Part shown: positions 7,858 to 17,504 of the stretch, piece by piece | Position numbering within the stretch: position 1 is the stretch's first letter | Layout: every line of letters begins with the position of its first letter | Assembly: GCF_000282495.1 (NCBI RefSeq) | Contig: NZ_AKJE01000022.1 | Span: 1 to 54,089 of the forward strand | Reading direction: 5' to 3' | DNA length: 54,089 nucleotides | From: Pseudomonas sp. GM79 | Lineage (GTDB): Bacteria; Pseudomonadota; Gammaproteobacteria; Pseudomonadales; Pseudomonadaceae | Program-made: the position numbers and the translations under genes | Notes under the pieces: model-generated | Seen by the model: the letters and a program-made list of their open reading frames with translations, nothing else | Database searches by the model: none | What the model was told of the DNA's origin: nothing

Positions 7858-8397
7858 ATGAGCGATGAATCCCGTGAGCCGTTCAAACGGCTGTTTTTCG
7901 CCCTCAACTGCGCCCCCGAACAACGCCGGGCCATCGCCCAATGGCGCAGCGCGCTGGGGCTCAACATCGGACGCCCGGTGCCGGCGGAAAACTTTCATCT
8001 GACGCTACTGTTTCTCGGCACGGTGGGGATGGCGCAGATAGCGGGCGTCTGCAAGGCCGCCGCCAATGTCCGGATGCCCGGCATGCCGTTGACGGTTGTG
8101 CTTGATCGTCTGGAAGTCTGGCGTCGCTCCGGGGTTCTGTTGCTGGCGCCCGAGCAGGCAGAACCTGCGTTGCTGCGATTGGTGTATGCGCTGGAGCAGG
8201 CCATGTTGCCGTTTGGCTTTGAAGACACCCGTCGGGAATTTCGCCCGCATTTGACCCTGATGCGCGACTACCGGGCACCGGTCCCCGAATCCGCTACGCC
8301 GCCAGAGTTTTTCCTGCGTGCCGACCGCTTTACCTTGTTCGAATCCCATAAAGGGCGGTACCGGGCGCTGGCGGAATGGCCGCTGGTTTGTGCATGA
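7858..8397 (+). CDS. thpR: RNA 2',3'-cyclic phosphodiesterase (2H family)
   Basis: 179 residues. Two HxTx motifs, HLTL at about His47 and HLTL at about His131, form the catalytic pair of the 2H phosphoesterase superfamily; the N-terminal RLFFALNCAPEQRRAI is typical of ThpR. The family opens 2',3'-cyclic phosphates on RNA and was first described as a 2'-5' RNA ligase. The ATG at 7858 is preceded by GAGGTG; the in-frame GTG at 7849 lies within that Shine-Dalgarno, so the ATG is preferred. Apparently monocistronic. Confidence 0.93.
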   Translation: MSDESREPFKRLFFALNCAPEQRRAIAQWRSALGLNIGRPVPAENFHLTLLFLGTVGMAQIAGVCKAAANVRMPGMPLTVVLDRLEVWRRSGVLLLAPEQAEPALLRLVYALEQAMLPFGFEDTRREFRPHLTLMRDYRAPVPESATPPEFFLRADRFTLFESHKGRYRALAEWPLVCA

Positions 8398-8405
8398 CCC
8401 CACAC

Positions 8406-8428
8406 AAAAAAAGGCGCCCGAGGGCGCC
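8406..8428 (-). terminator. Intrinsic terminator reading on the minus strand
   Basis: GGCGCCC/GGGCGCC (8413-8428) forms a 7-bp GC stem with a 2-nt loop. On the minus strand it is followed by seven U residues (plus-strand A-run 8406-8412). It would end transcripts arriving from the polyamine importer operon downstream. Confidence 0.7.
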
Positions 8429-8581
8429 CGAAATTCACCTTAACCGAGGAAGCCAGGTGAAACCGTTCTTCTGAGAGGAGTGCAGCGGTGGTAAGGCGCT
8501 GCGTGAACGGAAAAGGAGAGAGCACTTCGGTCCTGCATTGGTCTGTGGTGCTCAGATATTCTGTGTCCGAGCCATTACCCC

Positions 8582-8673
8582 TGTGGGAGCGGGCTTGCTC
8601 GCGAAAGCGGTGGGTCAGTCACCGATGATGTTGAATGTGATGGCCTCTTCGCGAGCAAGCCCGCTCCCACATT
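8582..8673. repeat. REP pair
   Basis: Forward and reverse REP units face each other just 3' of the potF gene, between it and the minus-strand terminator. Confidence 0.85.
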
Positions 8674-8695
8674 TTGGTCTGTGTCCGATTTTGAA

Positions 8696-10000
<1,305 letters not shown>

Positions 10001-10023
10001 TCACTTCATTTAACTCAACGGCA

Positions 10024-10908
10024 CTAAGCCGTTGCTTCGACCCGCTGGTTTTTCGGCTGCTGCCAGGACTCGCTGGCGGTCTGGTCCATGGCTTCCTGGA
10101 TCGCCCGCTTGCGCGTGGCTTCGGCCTTGCGGCTGAAGTACCAGACCATGAACGTGACGAGCGACACCGCCAACAGAATCAGACTGGCCACGGCATTGAT
10201 CTCAGGCTTCACGCCCAGACGTACCGCCGAGAACACTTCCATCGGCAACGTCGTGGAGCCCGGGCCAGAGACGAAACTCGCCAACACCAGATCATCCAGC
10301 GACAAGGCAAACGACATCATGCCGCCCGCCGCCAGCGACGGCGCGATCATCGGAATGGTGATCAAAAAGAACACCTTGAACGGCCGCGCGCCCAAGTCCA
10401 TGGCTGCTTCTTCGATCGACAGGTCCAGCTCACGCAAACGCGCCGATACAACCACCGCCACATACGCTGCGCAGAATGTGGTGTGAGCGATCCAGATCGT
10501 CACCAAACCACGTTCTTGCGGCCAGCCAATCAACTGCGCCATGGCCACGAACAGAAGCAACAGCGACAGACCGGTGATCACTTCCGGCATCACCAACGGC
10601 GCCGTCACCAGACCACCAAACAGCGTGCGGCCCTTGAAACGCGTCACGCGGGTAAGCACGAAAGCGGCGAGGGTGCCCAATGCCACGGCGGCAATCGCGG
10701 TGTAGCAGGCGATTTCCAGCGAGCGCACCACCGAACCCATCAGTTGCGAGTTGTCGAGCAGGCCGACGTACCACTTCACCGACCAGCCGCCCCACACCGT
10801 CACCAGTTTCGAGGCGTTGAACGAGTAGATCACCAGAATCAGCATCGGCAGGTAGATAAACGACAGGCCGAAAATCAGCATGAACTTTGAAAATCCGAAG
10901 CGTTTCAT
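10024..10908 (-). CDS. potI: Polyamine ABC transporter permease (PotI type)
   Basis: 294 residues with five or six membrane helices (e.g. FMLIFGLSFIYLPMLILVIYSF). The EAA loop appears as LDLSIEEAAMDLGARPFKVF, which contacts the ATPase. The ATG at 10908 overlaps the stop of potH (ATGA). The reading frame stays open far upstream into potH, but that extension is an out-of-frame shadow. With PotH it forms the inner-membrane channel of the importer. Confidence 0.93.
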   Translation of the reverse strand: MKRFGFSKFMLIFGLSFIYLPMLILVIYSFNASKLVTVWGGWSVKWYVGLLDNSQLMGSVVRSLEIACYTAIAAVALGTLAAFVLTRVTRFKGRTLFGGLVTAPLVMPEVITGLSLLLLFVAMAQLIGWPQERGLVTIWIAHTTFCAAYVAVVVSARLRELDLSIEEAAMDLGARPFKVFFLITIPMIAPSLAAGGMMSFALSLDDLVLASFVSGPGSTTLPMEVFSAVRLGVKPEINAVASLILLAVSLVTFMVWYFSRKAEATRKRAIQEAMDQTASESWQQPKNQRVEATA

Positions 10909-11819
10909 CCCCGTCCCTCCATCTCTTTGGCCTGGCTGCGGTTGAACAGCAGAATCGGCACAATCAGGATCGCCAGCATCACCACCGCCAGGGCGGATGC
11001 CACCGGCCAGTCGCGGTTGTTGAAGAACTCTTGCCACAGCACCCGGCCGATCATCAGGGTCTCCGGGCCTCCCAACAGTTCCGGGATCACGAACTCGCCG
11101 ACCACTGGAATGAACACCAGCATGCACCCGGCAATGATGCCGTTCTTGGCCAGCGGCACAGTGATTTTCCAGAAGTTGTTGAAGTTGCTCGAACCCAGGT
11201 CCGACGCGGCTTCCAGCAAGCTGTGATCGTGCTTGACGAGGTTGGCGTACAGCGGCAACACCATGAACGGCAAGTAGGCATAGACCACGCCGATGTACAC
11301 CGCCGTGTTGGTATTGAGGATCTCGATCGGATGCGACGTGAGCCCGGTCCACATCAGGAACGCGTTGAGCAAACCGTTGTTGCTGAGAATGCCCATCCAC
11401 GCATAGACGCGAATCAGGATCGCGGTCCAGGTCGGCATCATGATCAACAGCAGCAGAACGTTCTGCGTTTCCTTGTTGGCCTTGGTGATCGCATAGGCCA
11501 TCGGGAAACCGATCACCAGGCACATCAGCGTGCTTAAAAACGCGACCTTCAACGAGCCGAAGTAAGCCGAGATGTACAACTCATCTTCGGTCAGCAGCGA
11601 GTAGTTGCCGATGTTCAGCAGCAGCTGAAACTTCTGTTCGGCGAAGGTGTAAATCTCGGAGTAAGGAGGAATGGCCAGGGCCGCTTCCGAGAAGCTGATC
11701 TTCATCACCAGGAAGAACGGCAACAGGAAAAACAGGCACAGCCACAGGAACGGAATGCCGATGACCAGTTTGCGACCGCTGGGCACCAGGCGCAGGAACT
11801 GCTGATTGAAGGTTCTCAT
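10905..11819 (-). CDS. potH: Polyamine ABC transporter permease (PotH type)
   Basis: 304 residues beginning MRTFNQQFLRLVPSGRKLVI. There are six predicted helices, including IPFLWLCLFFLLPFFLVMKI and TWTAILIRVYAWMGILSN. The coupling EAA loop is HDHSLLEAASDLGSSNFNNF. The start overlaps the potG stop by 4 nt and its own stop overlaps the potI start, so ATPase and both permeases are translationally coupled. Confidence 0.93.
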   Translation of the reverse strand: MRTFNQQFLRLVPSGRKLVIGIPFLWLCLFFLLPFFLVMKISFSEAALAIPPYSEIYTFAEQKFQLLLNIGNYSLLTEDELYISAYFGSLKVAFLSTLMCLVIGFPMAYAITKANKETQNVLLLLIMMPTWTAILIRVYAWMGILSNNGLLNAFLMWTGLTSHPIEILNTNTAVYIGVVYAYLPFMVLPLYANLVKHDHSLLEAASDLGSSNFNNFWKITVPLAKNGIIAGCMLVFIPVVGEFVIPELLGGPETLMIGRVLWQEFFNNRDWPVASALAVVMLAILIVPILLFNRSQAKEMEGRG

Positions 11820-12958
11820 GAGCGCAGTACCACGCCGCTGTCGTCTTCCCACCACACGTAGACCTGATCGTCCCAGGTCGGGCGTGCGCCACGGCGTTCG
11901 GCGTTGGCCATGAACGACTGGACGATCTTGCCGCCGGGCAGTTCCACGTAAAACACCGAGTGGCCGCCGAGGTAGGCGATGTCATGCACCTTGCCTTCGG
12001 ACCAGTTATAGCGAGTCTCGGGCTTGAGGGTGCTGACCAGCATTTTTTCCGGGCGGATGGCGTAGGTGATCGACTTGTCCTGCACCGACGTACTCACGCC
12101 GTGGCCGACGTAAATCTTCTGCGCAAGGTCCGGGCTGTGAATGATCGCGTGACCTTCCAGATCCTCGACCACGGTGCCGTCGAAGGCATTCACGTTGCCG
12201 ATGAATTCGCAGACCATGCGGCTGACTGGCGCTTCATAGATGTCGACCGGGCTGCCGATCTGGGCGATCCAGCCCAGGTGCATGATTGCGATGCGTTCGG
12301 CCATGGTCATGGCTTCTTCCTGATCGTGGGTCACCATCACGCAGGTCACGCCCACGCGCTCGATGATTTCCACCAACTCCAGTTGCATCTGCGAGCGCAG
12401 TTTTTTATCCAGCGCCCCCATCGGTTCGTCGAGCAACAACAGCTTCGGCCGCTTGGCCAACGAGCGGGCCAACGCCACACGCTGACGCTGACCGCCAGAC
12501 AACTGATGCGGCTTGCGCTTGGCGTACTGGGTCATGTGCACCAGCCGCAGCATTTCTTCGACACGGGCGTCGATTTCGCTGGCGGGCAAACGGTCCTGCT
12601 TGAGGCCGAAGGCGATGTTCTGCGCCACCGTCATGTGCGGGAACAGGGCGTAGGACTGGAACATCATGTTGATCGGCCGTTCGTACGGCGGCATGTCGGT
12701 GATGTCGACACCGTCGAGCAGAATCCGCCCTTCGGTCGGGCGCTCGAAGCCGGCGAGCATGCGCAGCAGCGTCGATTTACCCGAGCCTGAGCCGCCGAGC
12801 AGGGCGAAGATTTCGCCTTGATGGATCTCCAGGGACACATCGTCCACAGCGGTGGTTTCGTCGAATTTCTTGGTGACGCGGTCGACTTTCACCAACACCT
12901 TTTTCGGTGCCTGGTGACCTTCAAGAGCCTTCCTGTAGATGCTGGAGGCGTTTGCCAT
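11816..12958 (-). CDS. potG: Polyamine ABC transporter ATPase (PotG type)
   Basis: 380 residues. Walker A is GGSGSGKST, the signature LSGGQRQR, Walker B LLLLDEP and the switch MVTHDQEEA. A C-terminal TOBE-like regulatory domain covers about residues 290-380. This is the PotA/PotG subfamily energising polyamine uptake on the cytoplasmic side. The ATG at 12958 follows GGGAG. It is the first gene of the importer operon potG-potH-potI-potF. The operon lies back-to-back with the putrescine catabolic genes, consistent with uptake feeding that pathway. Confidence 0.94.
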   Translation of the reverse strand: MANASSIYRKALEGHQAPKKVLVKVDRVTKKFDETTAVDDVSLEIHQGEIFALLGGSGSGKSTLLRMLAGFERPTEGRILLDGVDITDMPPYERPINMMFQSYALFPHMTVAQNIAFGLKQDRLPASEIDARVEEMLRLVHMTQYAKRKPHQLSGGQRQRVALARSLAKRPKLLLLDEPMGALDKKLRSQMQLELVEIIERVGVTCVMVTHDQEEAMTMAERIAIMHLGWIAQIGSPVDIYEAPVSRMVCEFIGNVNAFDGTVVEDLEGHAIIHSPDLAQKIYVGHGVSTSVQDKSITYAIRPEKMLVSTLKPETRYNWSEGKVHDIAYLGGHSVFYVELPGGKIVQSFMANAERRGARPTWDDQVYVWWEDDSGVVLRS

Positions 12959-13062
12959 ATGAAACTCCCAACAGGTTTCAGTCGTCGGGCCAACGCGGCC
13001 TGACTTAGTAGTTGATTGCAAGCCCAAGCCGTGCGGTGCCAGTCAATTGCGCGAAGATCCCC

Positions 13063-13151
13063 TGTGGGAGCGGGCTTGCTCGCGAAGGCGGTGTATCAGG
13101 CAACATTGATGTCGACTGACACTCCCTCTTCGCGAGCAAGCCCGATCCCAC
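13063..13151. repeat. REP pair
   Basis: Facing REP units upstream of potG. The right unit carries a substitution (CCCGATCCCA instead of CCCGCTCCCA). Confidence 0.85.
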
Positions 13152-13170
13152 AAGGGGATTTGCATTTGAA

Positions 13171-13317
13171 TCACTGGCCCCGTACCGGCCGGGCTTATTC
13201 GGCACCGCCATCCTGGCTGCCTGGTCGTGCTTGTTGTTATTGCGGTTCATCTATTACGTGAGCGACCGGCGCGCAAAGGCACGCCCGCCAGACTCACGGG
13301 GGCAGTTAAATCGTTGA
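13171..13317 (+). pseudogene. Possible remnant of a membrane-protein gene
   Basis: A frame with no usable start reads SLAPYRPGLFGTAILAAW, then SCLLLLRFIYYVSDRRAKAR, then a basic tail and TGA at 13315. A clean hydrophobic helix followed by positively charged residues is unusual for random intergenic DNA. It may be the C-terminal end of a lost transporter or permease. It begins directly after a REP pair. Weak evidence. Confidence 0.25.
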
Positions 13318-13331
13318 ATGCTTTTTTGAAG

Positions 13332-14093
13332 TCAGCGCGTATTACGCAGCGCCGCCCGTTGCCGGCACGCGTCGCCAAACGCCTGGAAAATACTCAAGTA
13401 GGGGGGATTCGAAAGCACCTGCCATTCCGGGTGCCATTGCACGCCAACGGCGAAGGCCTTGCTGTGCTCGACCGAAATCGCTTCGATCAAACCATCCGGC
13501 GCGACAGCTTCAGCGCGCAGGCCGGGAGCGAGTCGGTCGATGCCCTGGCTGTGAATCGAATTCACCTGAAACACCTGCGGCAGGTCCAGCGCTTCGAACA
13601 CACCGCCCGGTTGCACATTCACCGCATGGGCCGGTGCGTACTGCACGGCCAAATCCGGATGATCCGCTTCCCGGTGATCGAGCATGCCGGGCAGTTCATG
13701 CACCTTCTGATGCAGGCTGCCGCCGAACGCCACGTTCATTTCCTGAAAGCCCCGGCAGATGCCAAGCACCGGAACACCGGCGGCGATGGCTGCGCGCAAT
13801 AAAGGAAGGGTGGTGGCGTCCCGTTGCGGATCGTGATCCGTACCGGGGGCACTGGCCGGGCCTTGATAGTGGAAGGGTTCCACATTCGACGGCGAGCCGG
13901 TCAGCAGCAGACCGTCGAGCTGCGCGAGCAGGTCATCGATTTCGGTCAGTTCGCCTAAGGAAGGAATAACGACGGGCAACCCCAAAGCCGCGACGCTGAC
14001 AGCACGCAAATACTTGTCGCCGCTGACGTGGTAGGGGTGCAGGCCAATCTGTTTGATGCACGCAGTAACGCCGATCAATGGCTTGAATGCCAT
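13332..14093 (-). CDS. puuD: Gamma-glutamyl-GABA hydrolase (class I glutamine amidotransferase-like)
   Basis: 253 residues from the ATG at 14093, preceded by GAGGTGA. The peptidase C26/GATase-1 triad is visible: nucleophile Cys113 in GICRGFQEMN, with His221 and Glu223 in VQWHPEW. Related to E. coli PuuD and Pseudomonas SpuA, which hydrolyse gamma-glutamyl-GABA to glutamate and GABA, the last step of the glutamylated putrescine route. It is divergent from puuA, with a 280-bp shared regulatory region, and located beside the polyamine importer. Confidence 0.92.
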   Translation of the reverse strand: MAFKPLIGVTACIKQIGLHPYHVSGDKYLRAVSVAALGLPVVIPSLGELTEIDDLLAQLDGLLLTGSPSNVEPFHYQGPASAPGTDHDPQRDATTLPLLRAAIAAGVPVLGICRGFQEMNVAFGGSLHQKVHELPGMLDHREADHPDLAVQYAPAHAVNVQPGGVFEALDLPQVFQVNSIHSQGIDRLAPGLRAEAVAPDGLIEAISVEHSKAFAVGVQWHPEWQVLSNPPYLSIFQAFGDACRQRAALRNTR

Positions 14094-14144
14094 TTTTATC
14101 ACCTCGAAGTTTCACACTTGAACGAGCTTTTCCGGAGCTTAGCC

Positions 14145-14164
14145 TTGTTGATTTTAATTAACAA
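14145..14164. promoter_or_regulatory. Palindrome in the puuD-puuA divergent promoter region
   Basis: TTGTTGATTTTAATTAACAA is an 8-of-9 dyad. Its right half, AATTAACAACT (14156-14166), recurs as AATTAACAGCT at 14351-14361 just before the puuA start. Two ATTGACT direct repeats lie at 14293-14299 and 14316-14322. These are candidate operator half-sites for the PuuR-type regulator at 19382; assignment is inference. Confidence 0.35.
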
Positions 14165-14373
14165 CTCTCATGTAAAAAATTCTAAACGCCACACGTCAGA
14201 TCTTCAGGATTTACGCGGTGCGCAAGACTGATCTGGCACTCTTGTGCCCAAAAAAGGCCCGAAAATAAAGGTTGAAAGGCCAGGTGTTCGCTATTGACTT
14301 CACTTTGCCTTTCGGATTGACTGGGCTCGTGAAAGGGTAGTGAACATAATAATTAACAGCTAATAGGTGCATC

Positions 14374-15750
14374 ATGTCGGTCCCTCTGCGTGCCGTTCAA
14401 CTCAACGAAGCAAACGCATTCCTTAAGAAATATCCTGAGGTTTTGTACGTCGACCTTCTGATTGCGGATATGAACGGTGTGGTGCGCGGCAAGCGCATCG
14501 AACGCACCAGTCTTCATAAGGTTTACGAAAAAGGCATTAACCTCCCGGCGTCGCTGTTTGCCCTGGACATCAACGGTTCTACGGTGGAAAGCACCGGCCT
14601 GGGTCTGGACATCGGCGACTCGGATCGAATCTGCTTCCCCATCCCCAATACCCTCAGCATCGAACCCTGGCAGAAGCGCCCCACCGCGCAGCTGTTAATG
14701 ACCATGCACGAACTCGAAGGCCAGCCGTTCTTCGCTGACCCTCGCGAAGTGCTGCGTCAGGTGGTGAGCAAGTTCGATGACATGGGCCTGACCATTTGCG
14801 CAGCGTTCGAACTGGAGTTCTATCTGATCGACCAGGACAACGTGAACGGTCGTCCGCAGTCGCCGCGCTCGCCGGTGTCCGGCAAACGTCCAATGTCGAC
14901 TCAGGTCTACCTGATCGACGACTTGGACGAATACGTCGACTGCCTGCAAGACATCCTCGAAGGCGCGAAAGAGCAGGGCATCCCCGCTGACGCCATCGTC
15001 AAGGAAAGCGCCCCGGCGCAATTCGAAGTGAACCTGCATCACGTCAACGACCCTATAAAGGCCTGCGACTACGCGGTGTTGCTCAAGCGTCTGGTGAAGA
15101 ACATCGCCTACGACCACGAGATGGACACCACCTTCATGGCCAAGCCGTATCCGGGCCAGGCGGGCAATGGTTTGCACGTGCACATTTCGATTCTCGACAA
15201 AGAAGGCAACAACATCTTTGCCAGCGAGGATCCCGAGCAGAACGCCGCACTGCGTCACGCGATCGGCGGTGTGCTCGAGACCCTGCCGGCGCAGATGGCG
15301 TTCCTCTGCCCGAACGTCAACTCGTACCGCCGTTTTGGCGCGCAGTTCTACGTGCCGAACTCGCCAAGTTGGGGCATCGACAACCGTACCGTGGCGGTAC
15401 GCGTGCCCACCGGTTCAGCGGATGCCGTGCGCATCGAGCACCGCGTAGCCGGCGCCGATGCCAACCCGTACCTGCTGATGGCGTCGGTGCTGGCTGGTAT
15501 TCACCACGGCTTGACCAACGAAATCGAACCTGGCCCCCCGGTCGAAGGCAACAGCTACGAGCAGAACGAGCAAAGCCTGCCGAACAACCTGCGCGATGCG
15601 TTGCGTGAGCTGGACGACAGCGAAGTCATGGCGCGCTACATCGACCCGCTGTACATCGACGTGTTCGTGGCGTGCAAGGAAAGCGAGCTGGCCGAGTTCG
15701 AGAACTCCATCTCCGACCTTGAGTACAACTGGTACTTGCATACGGTTTGA
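14374..15750 (+). CDS. puuA: Gamma-glutamylputrescine synthetase (glutamine synthetase family)
   Basis: 458 residues, ATG 14374 with AGGTG upstream. Glutamine synthetase fold: the N-terminal beta-grasp domain contains VLYVDLLIADMNGVVRGKRI. The catalytic domain contains AFELEFYLID, ESAPAQFEVNLHH, AGNGLHVHIS and SWGIDNRTVAVRVP, which hold the metal, glutamate and ATP ligands. PuuA/SpuB-type enzymes ligate glutamate to putrescine at ATP expense, the first step of the pathway encoded downstream. It is the first gene of the plus-strand set puuA-puuC-puuB; a REP pair separates it from puuC. Confidence 0.93.
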   Translation: MSVPLRAVQLNEANAFLKKYPEVLYVDLLIADMNGVVRGKRIERTSLHKVYEKGINLPASLFALDINGSTVESTGLGLDIGDSDRICFPIPNTLSIEPWQKRPTAQLLMTMHELEGQPFFADPREVLRQVVSKFDDMGLTICAAFELEFYLIDQDNVNGRPQSPRSPVSGKRPMSTQVYLIDDLDEYVDCLQDILEGAKEQGIPADAIVKESAPAQFEVNLHHVNDPIKACDYAVLLKRLVKNIAYDHEMDTTFMAKPYPGQAGNGLHVHISILDKEGNNIFASEDPEQNAALRHAIGGVLETLPAQMAFLCPNVNSYRRFGAQFYVPNSPSWGIDNRTVAVRVPTGSADAVRIEHRVAGADANPYLLMASVLAGIHHGLTNEIEPGPPVEGNSYEQNEQSLPNNLRDALRELDDSEVMARYIDPLYIDVFVACKESELAEFENSISDLEYNWYLHTV

Positions 15751-15796
15751 TGGGGTCAAGTGGTGTACGCATTCTCTGCAGACACCACCAATCAAA

Positions 15797-15887
15797 TGTG
15801 GGAGCGGGCTTGCTCGCGAAAGCGGTAGATCAGTCAACACTGATGTCGCCTGACACACCGCCTTCGCGAGCAAGCCCGCTCCCACAG
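15797..15887. repeat. REP pair between puuA and puuC
   Basis: Facing REP units with an inner GTCAACACTGATGTCGCCTGAC-like spacer. Such elements can stabilise or limit upstream mRNA and so uncouple expression of puuA from puuC. Confidence 0.85.
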
Positions 15888-15961
15888 GGGATTGCATTGC
15901 AAGTTTCAACGGACGGGCATCAGCCTGACGATCACTTATTCCTCTGCGTAGAGTCACAACC

Positions 15962-17452
15962 ATGACAAACACTCGCAGCGACTGGGAACAACGCTTCCAG
16001 TCCCTCACACTAGAAGGCCGCGCATTCATCGACGGCCAATACTGCCCGGCGCTCAGCGGCGACACCTTCGAGTGCATCAGCCCGGTCGACGGCCGCTTCC
16101 TGGCGAACATTGCCAGCACCGACGAAGCCGACGCCAATGCGGCAGTGCAGGTTGCACGCCGCACATTCGAATCCGGCATCTGGGCCAAACTGCCCCCGGC
16201 CGAGCGCAAGCGCGTCCTGATTCGTTTCGCTGATCTGATTCTGCAAAATCAGGAAGAACTGGCGCTGCTCGAAACCCTGGACATGGGCAAACCGATCAGC
16301 GACTCCATGAGCATCGACATCCCAGCGACGGCCAACGCGATCCGCTGGAGCGCAGAAGCCATCGACAAAATCTACGACGAAGTCGCCGCCACACCGCACG
16401 ACCAACTCGGCCTCATCACCCGTGAACCAGCAGGCGTGGTCGCCGCCATCGTGCCGTGGAATTTCCCGTTGATCATGGCCAGCTGGAAGTTCGCCCCGGC
16501 CCTGGCGGCAGGCAATTCGTTCATCCTCAAGCCTTCGGAAAAGTCACCGCTGACGGCGATTCGCATCGCGCAGTTGGCCCTCGAGGCCGGCATCCCCAAA
16601 GGCGTGTTCAACGTCCTGCCAGGCTTCGGTCACACCGTCGGCAAGGCGCTGGCGTTGCACATGGACGTCGACGTGCTGGCCTTCACCGGCTCCACCGCGA
16701 TTGCCAAGCAACTGCTGATCTACGCCGGGCAAAGCAACATGAAACGCGTCTGGCTGGAGGCGGGCGGCAAGAGCCCGAACGTGGTGTTTGCCGACGCGCC
16801 GGACTTGCGCGCCGCCGCTCGGGCAGCGGTCAGCGCGATTGCCTTCAACCAGGGCGAAGTCTGCACCGCCGGCTCACGTCTGCTGGTGGAACGCTCGATT
16901 CGCGAGCAATTCATTCCGCTGTTGGTGGAAGCGCTGCAAGCCTGGAAACCAGGCCACGCCCTCGATCCTGAAACCACTGTTGGCGCAGTCGTCGATCAGC
17001 GCCAACTGGACAACGTGCTGCGCTACATCCAGGTCGGCAAAGACCAGGGCGCGCAACTGATTGCCGGCGGCAATCGTACCCTCGCAGACACCGGTGGCCT
17101 GTACGTGGAACCGGCAATTTTCGACGGCGTGACCAACGCCATGACCATCGCCCGGGAAGAAATCTTCGGCCCGGTGCTGTCGCTGATCACCTTCGACACC
17201 GCTGAAGAAGCGCTGCAGATCGCCAACGACAGCATCTTCGGTCTGGCGGCCGGCGTATGGACCAGCAACCTCAGCAAGGCCCACACCTTCGCCCGTGGTT
17301 TGCGCGCCGGCAGCGTCTGGGTCAACCAGTACGACGGCGGCGACATGACCGCGCCGTTCGGCGGGTTCAAGCAGTCGGGTAATGGTCGGGACAAATCGCT
17401 GCACGCGTTCGACAAATACACCGAACTCAAAGCGACCTGGATCAAGCTCTAA
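15962..17452 (+). CDS. puuC: Gamma-glutamyl-gamma-aminobutyraldehyde dehydrogenase
   Basis: 496 residues, full-length aldehyde dehydrogenase. The catalytic base Glu266 is in LEAGGKS and the nucleophile Cys301 in FNQGEVCTAGSR. The NAD-binding loop FTGSTAIAKQLL and the oxyanion segment IVPWNFPLIMASWK are also present. By context it oxidises gamma-glutamyl-gamma-aminobutyraldehyde to gamma-glutamyl-GABA with NAD(P). The puuB start follows 52 bp after its stop. Confidence 0.93.
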   Translation: MTNTRSDWEQRFQSLTLEGRAFIDGQYCPALSGDTFECISPVDGRFLANIASTDEADANAAVQVARRTFESGIWAKLPPAERKRVLIRFADLILQNQEELALLETLDMGKPISDSMSIDIPATANAIRWSAEAIDKIYDEVAATPHDQLGLITREPAGVVAAIVPWNFPLIMASWKFAPALAAGNSFILKPSEKSPLTAIRIAQLALEAGIPKGVFNVLPGFGHTVGKALALHMDVDVLAFTGSTAIAKQLLIYAGQSNMKRVWLEAGGKSPNVVFADAPDLRAAARAAVSAIAFNQGEVCTAGSRLLVERSIREQFIPLLVEALQAWKPGHALDPETTVGAVVDQRQLDNVLRYIQVGKDQGAQLIAGGNRTLADTGGLYVEPAIFDGVTNAMTIAREEIFGPVLSLITFDTAEEALQIANDSIFGLAAGVWTSNLSKAHTFARGLRAGSVWVNQYDGGDMTAPFGGFKQSGNGRDKSLHAFDKYTELKATWIKL

Positions 17453-17504
17453 CACTTTTACAGCGACGGTCGCAGGCGAGAGTTTGCGGCCATCGGAGAA
17501 ATGT

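Larger units (their letters stand above)
12959..13331. other. 373-bp gap between puuD and potG
   Basis: Holds the REP pair at 13063-13151 and the unexplained coding-like stretch at 13171-13317 described separately. On the minus strand, AATAACAACAA (13241-13231) resembles a Crc/Hfq CA motif but is about 270 nt from the potG start. No clear promoter for potG was identified. Confidence 0.5.

Noticed and set aside
10024..11523. potI read as a 499-residue protein
   Set aside because: The extra N-terminal 205 residues are an out-of-frame reading of potH; the ATG at 10908 overlaps the potH stop and has membrane-protein sequence from its first residues.
13231..13241. AATAACAACAA on the minus strand as a Crc/Hfq site for the pot operon
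   Set aside because: It fits the CA motif, but lies about 270 nt upstream of potG, whereas functional sites overlap translation starts.
14231..14248. CTGGCACTCTTGTGCCC as a sigma-54 promoter upstream of puuA
   Set aside because: GG and GC are separated by 9 rather than 10 bp; it is better described as a small GGCAC/GTGCC palindrome.
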